A DNA stretch of 64,000 nucleotides, from NCBI GenBank assembly GCA_006969905.1, contig CP030887.1, positions 1,780,001 to 1,844,000 on the forward strand. Direction: 5' to 3'. Positions 45,892 through 56,012 of the stretch are shown in pieces. The notes beneath the pieces were generated by a model. The model did not search any database. It worked only from the letters and a program-made list of their open reading frames with translations, and was not told where the DNA came from. Positions within the stretch are counted from its first letter, which is position 1; every line of letters starts with the position of its first letter. The stretch comes from Balneolaceae bacterium (lineage in GTDB: Bacteria > Bacteroidota > Rhodothermia > Balneolales > Balneolaceae). The position numbers and the translations under genes are program-made.

Positions 45892-46576
45892 ACCCAGAAT
45901 TCTTTTGGTCGAAGATGAAGAAGGTCTGGTTATGACTATCCAGGACCGGCTTGAAGAGGAGAATTATATCGTAGATACGGCCACAGATGGAGAAGAAGGA
46001 TTTAAAAAGGCATTATCTGATCAGTATGATGTAATTATTCTTGACCTGATGCTCCCGAAAATGGGTGGGCTTGATGTCTGTAAAGACCTGAGAAGCAGAG
46101 ATATTGAAACCCCTATTATTATGCTTACTGCAAAAGGGCAGGTAATTGACAAAGTGCTGGGGCTTAAACTGGGCGCAAACGATTACATGCAAAAACCTTT
46201 CGAGATGATGGAGCTACTTGCCCGTATAGAAGTTCAACTTCGTAAGAAAAGCAATAAGCAGGAAAAGCATCTTGAAAGCGAGTATTCTTTTGCAGATGTG
46301 ACTATGGACTTCAGGAAAATGGTGATCAAAAAAGGAGGAGAAGTGATTACTCTTTCAGCAAAAGAGTTTCAGCTTCTTAAGTTTCTGGTCGAGAATGAAG
46401 GGGGAATTTTAACACGGGATCAGCTGCTTAACGAAGTGTGGGGTTATGATGCACTTCCTTCCACCAGAACAGTAGACGTACACATTGCTTGGCTGCGCCA
46501 AAAGCTGGAAGAAGACAGCCGTTATCCAAAACACATACTGACCGTACACGGTTTTGGGTATAAGTTTGTGCAGTGA
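45881..46576 (+). CDS. OmpR-family response regulator
   Basis: With the ATG at 45881 the protein has 231 residues. The receiver has the acidic pair EDEE, the phospho-acceptor in DVIILDLMLPKMGGLDV and Lys in YMQKPFE. The C-terminal winged helix (TLSAKEFQLLKFLVENEGGI, then RTVDVHIAWLRQKLE) is the OmpR/PhoB type. It overlaps the kinase by 11 bp. The pair most likely controls the divergent PDZ-ABC operon. Confidence 0.95.
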   Translation: MENKPRILLVEDEEGLVMTIQDRLEEENYIVDTATDGEEGFKKALSDQYDVIILDLMLPKMGGLDVCKDLRSRDIETPIIMLTAKGQVIDKVLGLKLGANDYMQKPFEMMELLARIEVQLRKKSNKQEKHLESEYSFADVTMDFRKMVIKKGGEVITLSAKEFQLLKFLVENEGGILTRDQLLNEVWGYDALPSTRTVDVHIAWLRQKLEEDSRYPKHILTVHGFGYKFVQ

Positions 46577-46614
46577 TATTGTATTAAAGGAAGTTTTATA
46601 AAACATTCACTTTT

Positions 46615-46680
46615 GCGAACGAAGTGAAGCAATCCCACAATCTTCTAAGCCTTTAAACGGAGATTGCTTCGCAGGCTCGC
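46615..46680. repeat. REP-like hairpin between regulator and dps
   Basis: GCGAACGAAGTGAAGCAATC near 46615 pairs imperfectly with GATTGCTTCGCAGGCTCGC near 46662. It looks like a dispersed hairpin element and could end both convergent transcripts. Confidence 0.5.
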
Positions 46681-46710
46681 AAATTATAGCGGAGATTTTA
46701 TTGGGTGCGC

Positions 46711-47187
46711 TTACTTCTTTAAAAAGGCTGAATACATCCAGACTGTTTTTTCCTGCTCGCGGATATAATCACTCATTTGTGCATTGGTGCCTTCATCATC
46801 TATATCTGCAGATAGATCAAGAATCTGTCGTTGCTTTACCAATAAAACTTTAAAAGCATCCAAAATTTCTTCTACCGCTTTGCGCCCGTTTTTCACTTCA
46901 TCACTTTCTGGAATAGATGAACCATCCAGGTATTTTGAGAATTTATGATCTGGTGAATATCCCAGGGTAAGAACCCGTTCTGCAATTTCATCTATTTTCA
47001 CAAAAAGATCATTGTATAGCTCTTCAAATTTTACATGTAATTCAAAGAATTTCTCACCCTGTATATTCCAGTGATACCCTCTTGTATTCTGGTAAAAAAT
47101 TGAATAGTTGGAAAGCAGGTCATTCAATAAGTCGGCAAGTTCCTGGCTTTTCCCTGCATCAAGACCAATTCTGTTTAGTTCGCTCAT
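46711..47187 (-). CDS. dps: Dps-family ferritin-like DNA-protection protein
   Basis: This 158-residue protein shows the Dps ferroxidase pattern: His39 and His51 in GYHWNIQGEKFFELH, Asp66 and Glu70 in KIDEIAER. The spacing of 12, 15 and 4 is that of known Dps. It should form a 12-subunit shell that oxidises and stores iron and protects DNA from peroxide. Cytoplasmic. Stands alone, convergent with the regulator gene. Confidence 0.93.
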   Translation of the reverse strand: MSELNRIGLDAGKSQELADLLNDLLSNYSIFYQNTRGYHWNIQGEKFFELHVKFEELYNDLFVKIDEIAERVLTLGYSPDHKFSKYLDGSSIPESDEVKNGRKAVEEILDAFKVLLVKQRQILDLSADIDDEGTNAQMSDYIREQEKTVWMYSAFLKK

Positions 47188-47303
47188 TTTAGTTGTTTAG
47201 TTAGTTTCAATTTTGCACAATAGAGAAGTAATATGAAGAAAAAAAGAATTAATGGTAAAGATAAGCAAACTTGTTAGCCCTGGTTTGCCTTTCTGTAAAG
47301 TAC

Positions 47304-48722
47304 TTACTTCTGAATCTTAGCTTTATATTTTGGCCGCATTAAATTTTCTTTGCTTAAGATATCATCTAGTTCAGCTTCTGAAAGCAACTCTTTTTCAAGT
47401 ACTAATTCACGAATAGTTTTGCCTGTGGCTATAGCTTCACGGCCAATTACATCTCCCATGTGGTGGCCTATGTACGGATTCAGAAAAGTAATAAGCCCTA
47501 CTGAATTGAGGACCATTTGTTGAGTATGATCAGAATTGGCAGTAATACCAGAAATACATTTATCTGCTAAGGTTACTGTAGCGTTAGATAGTAATTCTAT
47601 TGATTCGAACAGGCATTGTGCAATCACAGGCTCCATAACATTCAACTGTAATTGTCCCCCTTCTGCAGCAAAAGAAATGGTTACATCGTTGCCAATAATT
47701 TTAAAGCATACCTGATTTACAACTTCCGGGATAACGGGGTTTACTTTAGCTGGCATTATGGATGAACCGGCTTGTAACCTGGGGAGATTAATTTCATTTA
47801 AGCCACACCTTGGCCCCGATGAAAGCAAGCGAAGGTCATTACATATCTTTGAAAGCTTAACGGAAGTACGTTTCAATGCTCCGGATATCATTACATAGGC
47901 ACCACAATCTGAAGTTGCTTCGATGAGGTTTGGTGATTTTACAAAGTTGGCTTTTGTGAATTTTTGGAGATACCCAATTGATATTTCTGAAAACTCTTTA
48001 GGTGCGTTAATTCCGGTACCAATAGCTGTAGCACCCAGGTTAACCTCAAGGATAAGATCACGGCTGTTTTCCAGGCTTTTTATTTCTTCTTTTAAGTTGG
48101 TAGACCAGGCTCCGAATTCGTCTCCTAAAGACATGGGAACAGCATCCTGTAATTGAGTTCTTCCCATTTTAAGGACATCAGCAAATTCTATCGCTTTTTT
48201 GTCAAGTTCATCAGTGAGGTACTGAATTTGCTCAATAAGATGATTTATATAGAAATAGATAGCCACCCTGAAGCCGGTAGGATATGCATCGTTAGTAGAC
48301 TGGCATTTGTTTACATGATCATTGGGGTTCAATACTTCATAATTACCCATCTCATATCCATGTAATACCAGACCTACATTAGCAATTACTTCATTCACGT
48401 TCATATTCACCGAAGTACCGGCTCCACCCTGGAATACATCAAGCGGGAAATATTCAATATACTTGGATAAGTCGGCCAGAATAGCATCACAGGCAGCAGT
48501 GATCATTCTTGTTTTGTCTTTTGCAAGCGTTCCGATTTCTTCGTTGGCTGCTGCACAAGCCTTTTTAGTGAGAATCAATCCCTTAACAAAGACCGGGTAC
48601 TCGCTGATTTTTGAGTTAGAGATTTGAAAATTTTGGAGTGCCCTGTGAGTATGAATTCCGTAGTATAATTCATTGGCGATCTCGATATCGCCCAGCAGGT
48701 CTTCTTCCTTTCTAAGTTTCAT
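47304..48722 (-). CDS. aspA: Aspartate ammonia-lyase
   Basis: This 472-residue protein has the fumarase/aspartase signature [20 protein letters not shown] and [20 protein letters not shown] and [18 protein letters not shown]. The C-terminal block is [20 protein letters not shown]. It converts aspartate to fumarate and ammonia in the cytoplasm. The sequence around STNDAYP and the length fit AspA better than fumarase C. Alone in its transcript. Confidence 0.93.
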   Translation of the reverse strand: MKLRKEEDLLGDIEIANELYYGIHTHRALQNFQISNSKISEYPVFVKGLILTKKACAAANEEIGTLAKDKTRMITAACDAILADLSKYIEYFPLDVFQGGAGTSVNMNVNEVIANVGLVLHGYEMGNYEVLNPNDHVNKCQSTNDAYPTGFRVAIYFYINHLIEQIQYLTDELDKKAIEFADVLKMGRTQLQDAVPMSLGDEFGAWSTNLKEEIKSLENSRDLILEVNLGATAIGTGINAPKEFSEISIGYLQKFTKANFVKSPNLIEATSDCGAYVMISGALKRTSVKLSKICNDLRLLSSGPRCGLNEINLPRLQAGSSIMPAKVNPVIPEVVNQVCFKIIGNDVTISFAAEGGQLQLNVMEPVIAQCLFESIELLSNATVTLADKCISGITANSDHTQQMVLNSVGLITFLNPYIGHHMGDVIGREAIATGKTIRELVLEKELLSEAELDDILSKENLMRPKYKAKIQK

Positions 48723-48812
48723 TTGGTGAGTTATTTAGGCTTGATAATGTTTTCAGAATATAGGGTTCCCTACTTTATAGGCAACAATAAAAACTAACCA
48801 TGTAGGTCTTAT

Positions 48813-49811
48813 TTAAACCTTCGTTCCAAGAATCTTATCCATTACCCAACTGGTATGTGTTGCTGTTAACCCGGTTGATGGATGTTTCAGCTCTTCACCT
48901 AGTAGCTGATCTCTCATATTCTCAACATGGTAAAGTTGTATGTGCTTGGGATTTTCAATAAAAACTTCCTGCCTGTTACCATTACTATCCAGCAGCAATG
49001 AATTTTCCTCAAAAATGGAGAACTTGATCTTTCCTTTGCTACCGTAAATGGTAACCCGTTCCTCGTTCTGGCTGCACCCAAAGTTCCAGCTTCCCGCTCC
49101 GGTTACTCCGTTTTTATGTAGCCAACATGCGGTCACAGCATCTTTTGCGTCATACAGGTTTTGCTGGTTAAGGCTTATCCCATATGCATCCTTTATATCA
49201 CCTAAAAGAAAAGTGAATAGGTCAAGTCCATGACTGGCCAAATCATCAAAGTAACCGCCTGGAGCTACTTTTGGGTCAGTTCGCCACTTGTATTTTCTCG
49301 ATAAGTCAAGTTCACTAGGGGTTTTATTTAAATGCCAATTTATATGTCTTACGTCACCAATCCGGCCATCTTCTAGCCATTCTTTGATTTGGGTAAATCG
49401 TAGTAAAGAACGCCTGTAATAGGCTACGAACAGTGGCAGGTTTTTTTCTTTAAATGATTCATAGATAGCCAGGCTCTCTTTGTAACTTGGAGCCAGGGGT
49501 TTTTCTATACAACAAGGTTTACCCGCTTTGGCAACTTTAAGTCCATAGTGCATATGGGTGTCAGGTGGGGTGGCTATATATACGGCATCAATTTCTTTGT
49601 CATTTATCAATTCATCCGCATCGGTGTAGTATTTTTTGATACCATGTCTTTTTGCATAATCCTGCACTTTATACAAATTGCGCCTCATTACCGCTACAAG
49701 TTCGAACCCATCTGTCTGTTTGTAAGCAGGACCGCTTTTAACCTCTGTTACATCTCCACATCCAATTATCCCCCACCGGATGGGCTTATCATATTTTATT
49801 TGATCAGCCAT
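48813..49811 (-). CDS. Gfo/Idh/MocA-family oxidoreductase
   Basis: This 332-residue protein begins with a Rossmann fold (RWGIIGCGDVTEVKSGPAYK) and has CIEKPLAPSYKE with the catalytic Lys of the family. The C-terminal half is the usual open beta sheet (GVTGAGSWNFGCSQNEERVT). It likely oxidises or reduces a sugar or cyclitol with NAD(P). The substrate cannot be read. Neighbours give no pathway hint. Confidence 0.9.
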   Translation of the reverse strand: MADQIKYDKPIRWGIIGCGDVTEVKSGPAYKQTDGFELVAVMRRNLYKVQDYAKRHGIKKYYTDADELINDKEIDAVYIATPPDTHMHYGLKVAKAGKPCCIEKPLAPSYKESLAIYESFKEKNLPLFVAYYRRSLLRFTQIKEWLEDGRIGDVRHINWHLNKTPSELDLSRKYKWRTDPKVAPGGYFDDLASHGLDLFTFLLGDIKDAYGISLNQQNLYDAKDAVTACWLHKNGVTGAGSWNFGCSQNEERVTIYGSKGKIKFSIFEENSLLLDSNGNRQEVFIENPKHIQLYHVENMRDQLLGEELKHPSTGLTATHTSWVMDKILGTKV

Positions 49812-49925
49812 GCAAATTCATTATTTATATCAGGAATCAGTTCTCAAAATTGCAATAAACTGATTTAAAGAGAATTGAGAACTTATACAAAGCAATGTAA
49901 GAATATAATGTTCTTATGCTTTCAA

Positions 49926-51167
49926 TTAATTTACCTGGCTTTTCTTAGCAGCATTCTCTCTTTTAGAAAAATTATACTTTAGCCGGTCAATCTCGATCAG
50001 CCATTGTGTCATTGATCTGGGAAACCCGTGCTTATCAATTTGGGTTGGTATCAATTCTTTTACATTTTCTTTGTAAGTATCAATAATAGTTTCAAGACTA
50101 TCAGAACTCAATAATCCGGAGTTTATCAACTCATCAAAGCGGGCATCATAGGCCTCTTTAAAATCTACATTTTCATATAATAGATTAAACAAATCTGATA
50201 TAGGGTTTTTGTCATTGTTGTTGACAGGGTCGGTGATAAAACTAAGCGGTGGTGAGTTTGTTTTTTGCAATGCAGACATATCTAAATCGAACAAAACAAA
50301 CCTAAAAAGACCGTCATTTACAGCAAACATGCGAACATTGTTTAGTGGCCAATCTATATTGCCTATGTAAGACTGGTAAATGATATAATCAATGAAGTTT
50401 GAAATATCGAGTTCGGTTATCAAGTAATCATAGTTTTTTTGATCAATGGCTTCAAAAAAATTATCAATCCGTTCAAAATTGCCATCCTTTTTTTCTACTA
50501 TACCATCGTCAATAATCCTGGCCAAAGTAATATTATCTTTTTTTACGCCATAAAGTCGGGAAAGGCCATGTGCGTTAGTTTCTGTTCTTATATTCATTAA
50601 TCCTAAAAACGAATCGTTCACAAACACTACTGCTTGTTCTGTATACATTAAATCAAGATCCAGTTCTGCATTAACTGCGAGTTTTGATAAGCTTATATCT
50701 TTTAGCATAGTGAGTTTGAAATCGTTACCAGAATTTCGAAGTCTAAACGATTTGATTTTATCAAGAGAGTGGAAGGGTAAAACTTCAGGATCAATCAGCT
50801 GCCTGTTTGAATTGTTGAAGGTATCATCAAACTTTAAACCCAGGGATTTTAAATCGAAAGAAGCACTAAATGTGCCTTTTACCTCTAATTCAATCAATTC
50901 GTTTTCTATTAAAGTCTGGCCATTTTTGTACAAGTTAAAAAGCCCTTCAATTTCGATTTCTTCCTCATAATTTGAGTACATGGAATTAAATTCATTTTGG
51001 TCTACTACCAGATTTATCACTTTAAGATCTGTGAGTATATTCGAAGGGGTCAGCGTTTCATAATCCTGTACAGCAATATTAACTTCCTCGTTATAGATGC
51101 TGCAGTTAAGGATGAACACGAATAGTACAAGAATGAAGAATATTGGCTTAAGATATTTAATCTTCAT
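49926..51167 (-). CDS. CotH-kinase-like lipoprotein
   Basis: This 413-residue protein has a signal with lipobox ILNC (Cys 22). Family blocks are IKSFRLRNSGNDFKLTMLKD, SYIGNIDWPLNNVRMFAVND and FRFVLFDLDMSAL, the nucleotide- and metal-binding elements of CotH atypical kinases. A helical C-terminus follows. CotH proteins phosphorylate proteins or modify cell-surface material. The gene is followed upstream (3 bp away) by a barrel-like protein gene, so the pair is one unit at the cell surface. Confidence 0.8.
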   Translation of the reverse strand: MKIKYLKPIFFILVLFVFILNCSIYNEEVNIAVQDYETLTPSNILTDLKVINLVVDQNEFNSMYSNYEEEIEIEGLFNLYKNGQTLIENELIELEVKGTFSASFDLKSLGLKFDDTFNNSNRQLIDPEVLPFHSLDKIKSFRLRNSGNDFKLTMLKDISLSKLAVNAELDLDLMYTEQAVVFVNDSFLGLMNIRTETNAHGLSRLYGVKKDNITLARIIDDGIVEKKDGNFERIDNFFEAIDQKNYDYLITELDISNFIDYIIYQSYIGNIDWPLNNVRMFAVNDGLFRFVLFDLDMSALQKTNSPPLSFITDPVNNNDKNPISDLFNLLYENVDFKEAYDARFDELINSGLLSSDSLETIIDTYKENVKELIPTQIDKHGFPRSMTQWLIEIDRLKYNFSKRENAAKKSQVN

Positions 51168-51169
51168 AA

Positions 51170-51727
51170 CTATTTAAGCTTGTAAACAATGCCAAGGTAT
51201 AATCCATTATCCGGGCTATTGACTGTATAGATACCCGGAGCATTACTCATTGACCAATTTGTATAAAAATTAAAACTGATGTTTTCTGTGTAGCGATAAT
51301 TGAGCTTTGTCAAAAAATCAAGTCGCAAGTTATGATCCTTTTTAAAAAGGTTGATGCTGTTTAAATCTCTGTTATTCTCAACACTCAAACCCATACTAAA
51401 GATCACTCTTTCTAAAGGCTGAAAGCCAAGATATATTGGAAGTTGAATGCGGAAGTTATGAGAAACAAAACTTACCAGTTCAGCATCCTTTTGTCCCCTG
51501 TTGTACTTGGTAAAAAGTCCTGTTTCAAAATAGAAGTTTTGTTTTAAGGCTTTTTGATAACTACCACCCAACCGAATGCTTAGTGTATTAGTGTTATAAA
51601 AATCCAGGTTCTCAGGAGTGGTTTTATTTTGGAACGCATGGCCCAGCCCAATTTCTGCTCTTAATCCATTCTGTGCGTAAGAATATTTACTGCCTAAGAT
51701 TAGAATTAGCAGAACTAATATTTTCAT
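51170..51727 (-). CDS. Outer-membrane barrel-like protein, unknown
   Basis: This 185-residue protein has a signal peptide (MKILVLLILILGSKYSYAQ). Strand-like alternation is clear: LSIRLGGSYQKALKQNFYFE, RIQLPIYLGFQPLERVIFSM, ISFNFYTNWSMSN, GLYLGIVYKL. It ends in Leu-Lys instead of an aromatic residue. It lies 2 bp before the CotH-like gene in the same direction. It may anchor or partner that lipoprotein. No family recognised. Confidence 0.7.
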   Translation of the reverse strand: MKILVLLILILGSKYSYAQNGLRAEIGLGHAFQNKTTPENLDFYNTNTLSIRLGGSYQKALKQNFYFETGLFTKYNRGQKDAELVSFVSHNFRIQLPIYLGFQPLERVIFSMGLSVENNRDLNSINLFKKDHNLRLDFLTKLNYRYTENISFNFYTNWSMSNAPGIYTVNSPDNGLYLGIVYKLK

Positions 51728-52010
51728 TAATTATTAAGTGCATTTAAATGTGGACTAATCAAAAAAAGAAAAGTAAAGATGACCTTTATAACCTCTGTAA
51801 TACGTATGAGATGAATAATAATTTTAGTCAATTTCTTTTGTAAGAATTTTAAAAGATCAGGAACATATTCACTGAATTAGAAAGCCAAAGTATTAATAAC
51901 ATTGGTACATACCTAACATTACTGATCTGAATTAATGGTTGATTTTAAAAACTTCTTTTAACTCTCGTAATCACCTGCGATATTCGTGCACCTTTCATTT
52001 AACTAAACAA

Positions 52011-53294
52011 ATGATAAAACAAGACAATTCTAAAGGGCTTTTTGCGTGGGCACTATACGATTGGGCAAATAGTTCTTACTTCGTAATTATCCAAACTTTT
52101 ATTTTTGCAGCCTATTTTACTAAAACTATCGCAGAAAATGTGGAAGTCGGTACGGCACAATGGGGTAATATGATCAGTATTGCAGGAATTGTAATTGCTA
52201 TAGGGGCACCTGTTTTCGGAGCAATTGCGGATCAGGCTGGTAAACGAAAACCCTGGATCGGGTTTTTTACAGTGATGTGTGTAATTGGTTGTGCCATTTT
52301 ATGGTATGCCAAACCTGATCCTTCTTCTTTATGGTTGGCTTTATCTATGGGTTTTGTAGCAACCATTGGGGCCGAATTTGCTTTTATTTTTTACAGCGCA
52401 ATGCTACCTGATTTAGTACCACCTGAAAAACTTGGAAGATGGAGTGGCTGGGGTTGGGGACTTGGTTACGCAGGCGGCCTTGCTTGCCTGCTAGTGGCTT
52501 TATATGCATTTATTCAAACAAATGGTGCCTGGTTAGGATTGGATCCCGAGCAGTCAGAGCCGGTGCGTGCCACCTTTGTACTCACTGCAATTTGGTACAG
52601 CTTATTTAGTTTGCCTCTGTTTTTAACGACCCGGGATAATCCGTCCACTAATAAGAAGGTAAGCACAGCCGTGAAAGATGGTTTTGTTCAACTTAAGTTG
52701 TCAATAAAAAAGGTAAGTGAATTTAAAAATATTGTGCGTTTTCTGATTGCGCGCATGTTTTATAACGATGCTATTGTAACCATTTTTGCAATGGGAGGGG
52801 TATACGCCGCTGGTACATTTGATATGAATGAACAGGATATTTTGCTTTTTGGGATTGGTCTTAATGTTACGGCTGGTCTTGGCGCTTTTGGCTTTGCCTG
52901 GTTAGATGATAAATCAGGAAGTAAGTATACGATTAATGCATCCATAGTAGGCTTACTAATTCCATTGATCGCATTAATCATCGTAGAAAGTACGCTGTGG
53001 TTTATTTTGTGGGGATTGGTGTTGGGAATATTTGTAGGTCCGATTCAATCTGCTTCCAGATCTTTTATGGCCCGCCTCTCTCCACCGGAACTCACCAACC
53101 AGATGTTTGGATTGCTGGCACTTTCAGGTAAAGTGACATCATTTATCGGTCCTTTCCTCGTAGGGTTCTTAACTCTAAAATTTGGAAATCAGCGAATTGG
53201 TATGACTGCTATTCTTTTACTGCTGATTATCGGATTTGTGCTTATGTTTACAGTGAAAGAAAAGCAAGCCCCATCTGTAGCAATAGTTGAATAA
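52011..53294 (+). CDS. UMF1-family MFS transporter
   Basis: From the ATG at 52011 the protein has 427 residues and twelve predicted membrane helices. LFAWALYDWANSSYFVIIQT at the start is the mark of the UMF1/Atg22-like branch of MFS. AIADQAGKRKPWIG is the cytoplasmic loop motif between helices 2 and 3. Substrates in this branch are poorly known, amino acids in the yeast relative. Followed by two PH-domain membrane genes after 6 bp, perhaps one transcript. Confidence 0.88.
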   Translation: MIKQDNSKGLFAWALYDWANSSYFVIIQTFIFAAYFTKTIAENVEVGTAQWGNMISIAGIVIAIGAPVFGAIADQAGKRKPWIGFFTVMCVIGCAILWYAKPDPSSLWLALSMGFVATIGAEFAFIFYSAMLPDLVPPEKLGRWSGWGWGLGYAGGLACLLVALYAFIQTNGAWLGLDPEQSEPVRATFVLTAIWYSLFSLPLFLTTRDNPSTNKKVSTAVKDGFVQLKLSIKKVSEFKNIVRFLIARMFYNDAIVTIFAMGGVYAAGTFDMNEQDILLFGIGLNVTAGLGAFGFAWLDDKSGSKYTINASIVGLLIPLIALIIVESTLWFILWGLVLGIFVGPIQSASRSFMARLSPPELTNQMFGLLALSGKVTSFIGPFLVGFLTLKFGNQRIGMTAILLLLIIGFVLMFTVKEKQAPSVAIVE

Positions 53295-53300
53295 AAAATT

Positions 53301-53786
53301 ATGAATGGAAGTCCTGAAAAGAGAATCGATCCAAATGCTAAAAAAGCATGGAGAATAACCGGGCTTAGCTTTGGCCTTTTCTGGTTTGTAATACCCGCAG
53401 GTTACTTTCTGATTTTTGGGAAAGCGATTGAAGAATTCTCTGTAGTTATTCAGGCTGTTCTTAGTTTATTTGCCATTACGGCGTATATAATAACCGGTTT
53501 TTTGTTACCATCTCTAAGATGGGAAAGGTGGAGGTACGATCTGTCAGAGAATGAAATCGATTTACTTCGGGGTTTTATCATCAAAAAGAGAACACTCATA
53601 CCCATCAACAGGGTACAGCATGTAGATACATCGCAGGGTCCTGTGTACAGAAAGTTTGGGTTATCGTCTGTGAAAGTGTCAACTGCTGCCACAACACATG
53701 AAATCCCGGCGTTAAATGAAGAGGTTGCCGCAGAGGTGAGAAACCGTATTTCTCAATTAGTAAGATTGGCTAAAGAGGATGTCTGA
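53301..53786 (+). CDS. PH-domain membrane protein (YdbS-like)
   Basis: This 161-residue protein has two membrane helices (GLSFGLFWFVIPAGYFLIFG, then VIQAVLSLFAITAYIITGFL) followed by a bacterial PH domain (RYDLSENEIDLLRGFIIKKR, then PINRVQHVDTSQGPVYRKFG). This is the YdbS plan. The stop overlaps the next gene by 8 bp. With YdbT it probably forms a membrane complex linked to envelope stress. Confidence 0.9.
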   Translation: MNGSPEKRIDPNAKKAWRITGLSFGLFWFVIPAGYFLIFGKAIEEFSVVIQAVLSLFAITAYIITGFLLPSLRWERWRYDLSENEIDLLRGFIIKKRTLIPINRVQHVDTSQGPVYRKFGLSSVKVSTAATTHEIPALNEEVAAEVRNRISQLVRLAKEDV

Positions 53787-55209
53787 ATATAAAAGACAGC
53801 ACTGGGCCGCAGCCATAGACCAGCTTTTTAATGTCATAAGGGCAAATCTTATCCCCTTCATTATACTATTTGTTGTGGGTACCCGAAGTTCCGATAGTAT
53901 GGTGTTCTGGTATGTATTGTTAGCAGGTTTAGGATTTAGTTTTATTACAGGGATATTGTCGTGGTTTCTTTTCAGGTACCGGGTTTTTGAAGAAGAATTG
54001 CAAATCAAGAAGGGCATTCTTATAAGGAAGAACCTATATCTTTCCAAAGACCGAATCCAGGTTATAGATATAACCGAAGGTATTGTTCAACGCTTATTTG
54101 GTTTAGTTAAAGTTGAAATTAAAACAGCGGGAGGAGGTACAGAAGGAGCTACCATCAGAGCTATTACTAAGTCTGAAGCTAACGCGCTGAGAGAAGAACT
54201 TAGAAAGACTAAAACAATAGAGGAGGGACAGGAAGAGATACAATCAGAGGTTGTTGAAGAGCGAGTTCTGGATAGCTGGAAGATCACTAACAGAAACCTG
54301 GTGAAGGCGGCATTTACTTCAGGAAACTTTGGTTTGATTGCATCTATTTTGGGAGCGACATTTGGCCAAATGGAGTCATTCATTAATGAGGAAAATATTC
54401 AATACCTGATTGATAGTTTACCCGGCCTTAATAATGTGACGCTGATAATAACAGGGGTAGTATTGGTGATTGTATTGTCATGGGGGTTGTCATTCCTGGG
54501 TGTTATTTTCAGCTATTCTGATTTCCGCGTTCAAAAAAGTGAAAAAGAGTTATTGATTACATCGGGTCTTATTGAGAAAAAACATATTACTATACCGTTT
54601 AACAGGATTCAGGCGGTACGATTTGTAGAAGGAGTACTCAGGCAACCATTCGGGAGCGGGATGTTGTATGTGGAGAGTGCGGGTTTTGAACAGAACCAAA
54701 AAGACCGGTCAATTGTCCTTGTGCCCTATATATCCAAACATGAGATCCAGGGATTTTTTGAGAGATTTATCCCGGAATTTGAAACTGTAAGCTTTGAGGT
54801 AAAGCCTCCGCAAAGGGCTTTTTTTAGATATTTGAGGCGCCCGAATTATTTGCTGCTTATTCTATTACCTTTGGCCTGGTTCTTTTGGGATTTAGGATGG
54901 GTATTAATTTTTTCGATTATCCCGTTACTTTATTTTGGTTGGCTTAAATTCAGGGATGCAGGAATAACAGTGAAAGAAAACCTTATTTCTTTGAGATTCA
55001 GGAATCTGGCAAGAACAACAGCTTTCTTATTAAAAAAAAGAGTACAGGTAGTGGATGAACGTGTCAATCCCTTTCAGGCTCGTAAAAAGCTTTCCAATTT
55101 CATGGTTACAGCAGCATCCGGATCAGCTGGGATACAATTTGAGATTGATGATTTAGATGGTACAGAGGTTTCAAAGCTTAGAGATCAGATTCTGAGAAAA
55201 ACAATTTAG
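53779..55209 (+). CDS. PH-domain membrane protein (YdbT-like)
   Basis: This 476-residue protein has three PH-like domains (RYRVFEEELQIKKGILIRKN; LITSGLIEKKHITIPFNRIQ; GITVKENLISLRFRN) separated by pairs of membrane helices. YdbS and YdbT usually come together, as here, with coupled translation. A small acetyltransferase gene begins 2 bp after the stop, which ties this unit loosely to the arsenic genes. Confidence 0.9.
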   Translation: MSEYKRQHWAAAIDQLFNVIRANLIPFIILFVVGTRSSDSMVFWYVLLAGLGFSFITGILSWFLFRYRVFEEELQIKKGILIRKNLYLSKDRIQVIDITEGIVQRLFGLVKVEIKTAGGGTEGATIRAITKSEANALREELRKTKTIEEGQEEIQSEVVEERVLDSWKITNRNLVKAAFTSGNFGLIASILGATFGQMESFINEENIQYLIDSLPGLNNVTLIITGVVLVIVLSWGLSFLGVIFSYSDFRVQKSEKELLITSGLIEKKHITIPFNRIQAVRFVEGVLRQPFGSGMLYVESAGFEQNQKDRSIVLVPYISKHEIQGFFERFIPEFETVSFEVKPPQRAFFRYLRRPNYLLLILLPLAWFFWDLGWVLIFSIIPLLYFGWLKFRDAGITVKENLISLRFRNLARTTAFLLKKRVQVVDERVNPFQARKKLSNFMVTAASGSAGIQFEIDDLDGTEVSKLRDQILRKTI

Positions 55210-55211
55210 CA

Positions 55212-55643
55212 ATGATCAGGTCAGCTACTAAAAAAGATTTCCCGGTAATTACGGAGCTTCTTCGTACCAATAATCTTGTTACCTCCGATTTAGAGGGAGA
55301 GAATATATCTTTCCTGGTTTATGAAACAGGAGCTAAAATTGTAGGGTGCATCGGGCTCGAAATATTTGGTAAGCAGGCCCTTCTCCGTTCTCTTTGTACA
55401 GATGTAAATTATAGAGGAAAGGGCATCGGGTATAAGCTTGTTGAAGCATTGTTTTCCAAAGCTAAAAAAGAATCTATAACCACTTTGTATCTGCTTACAG
55501 AAACAGCAGATACTTTTTTTGAAAAGAGAGGCTTTGCAGCAATAGCCAGAGAAAGTGCAAATTCAGCTATTCTAAAAAGCAGGCAGTTTATTGAGTTATG
55601 CCCCGATTCCGCAGTTTGTATGAAAAAAGAATTTGCCCTGTAA
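55212..55643 (+). CDS. arsN2: ArsN2-like GNAT acetyltransferase, arsenic detoxification
   Basis: This 143-residue GNAT-fold protein has LRSLCTDVNYRGKGIGYKLV, with the acetyl-CoA loop RGKGIG, and FFEKRGF near the end. Length and the ISFLVYETGAKIVGCIGLEI block match ArsN2 proteins of ars operons. It lies just upstream of arsR. Relatives acetylate organoarsenicals such as arsinothricin; the exact substrate here is inferred. Confidence 0.8.
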   Translation: MIRSATKKDFPVITELLRTNNLVTSDLEGENISFLVYETGAKIVGCIGLEIFGKQALLRSLCTDVNYRGKGIGYKLVEALFSKAKKESITTLYLLTETADTFFEKRGFAAIARESANSAILKSRQFIELCPDSAVCMKKEFAL

Positions 55644-55651
55644 ATTATATA

Positions 55652-55667
55652 ATCGTAATATTACGAT
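55652..55667. promoter_or_regulatory. Palindromic operator directly before arsR
   Basis: ATCGTAATATTACGAT is a perfect 16-bp palindrome and its last base is the one before the ATG of arsR. A near copy precedes the DUF6428 gene. It is a good ArsR-binding site candidate. Confidence 0.75.
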
Positions 55668-55994
55668 ATGGGTAAATCAAAAACAGATTCTTTCACTGAT
55701 CAGCAAAACCGCCTTGCAAAAACTGCTAAAGCTATGGCTCATCCTGCCCGGATTGCCATCCTTCAGTTTCTGGCAAAGCGAAACAGTTGTGTTTGTGGGG
55801 ATATTGTTGAAGAATTGCCCTTGTCGCAATCAACGGTATCTCAACACTTAAAGGAACTCAAAGAAGCCGGGTTAATAGTCGGTGAAATAGATGGTCCCAG
55901 TGTGTGCTATTGTATTGATCACTCAGGCTGGAAAAAGCTTACAAGCGATTTGAGTTTGTTTATGGAGGAACCTAAAAACATGAATTGCTGCTAA
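55668..55994 (+). CDS. arsR: ArsR-family metalloregulator
   Basis: This 108-residue protein has a winged helix: [55 protein letters not shown] gives the Cys pair of the ELCVCDL-type arsenite site. It represses until arsenite or antimonite binds. Two palindromes flank it (before its own start and before the next gene), so it probably controls both itself and the downstream genes. Confidence 0.93.
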   Translation: MGKSKTDSFTDQQNRLAKTAKAMAHPARIAILQFLAKRNSCVCGDIVEELPLSQSTVSQHLKELKEAGLIVGEIDGPSVCYCIDHSGWKKLTSDLSLFMEEPKNMNCC

Positions 55995-56012
55995 AAAAAT
56001 TTACGATAAATA

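Noticed and set aside
46577-46710. A small gene between the regulator and dps
   Set aside because: No frame of useful length; the DNA is an imperfect hairpin of the dispersed-repeat kind.
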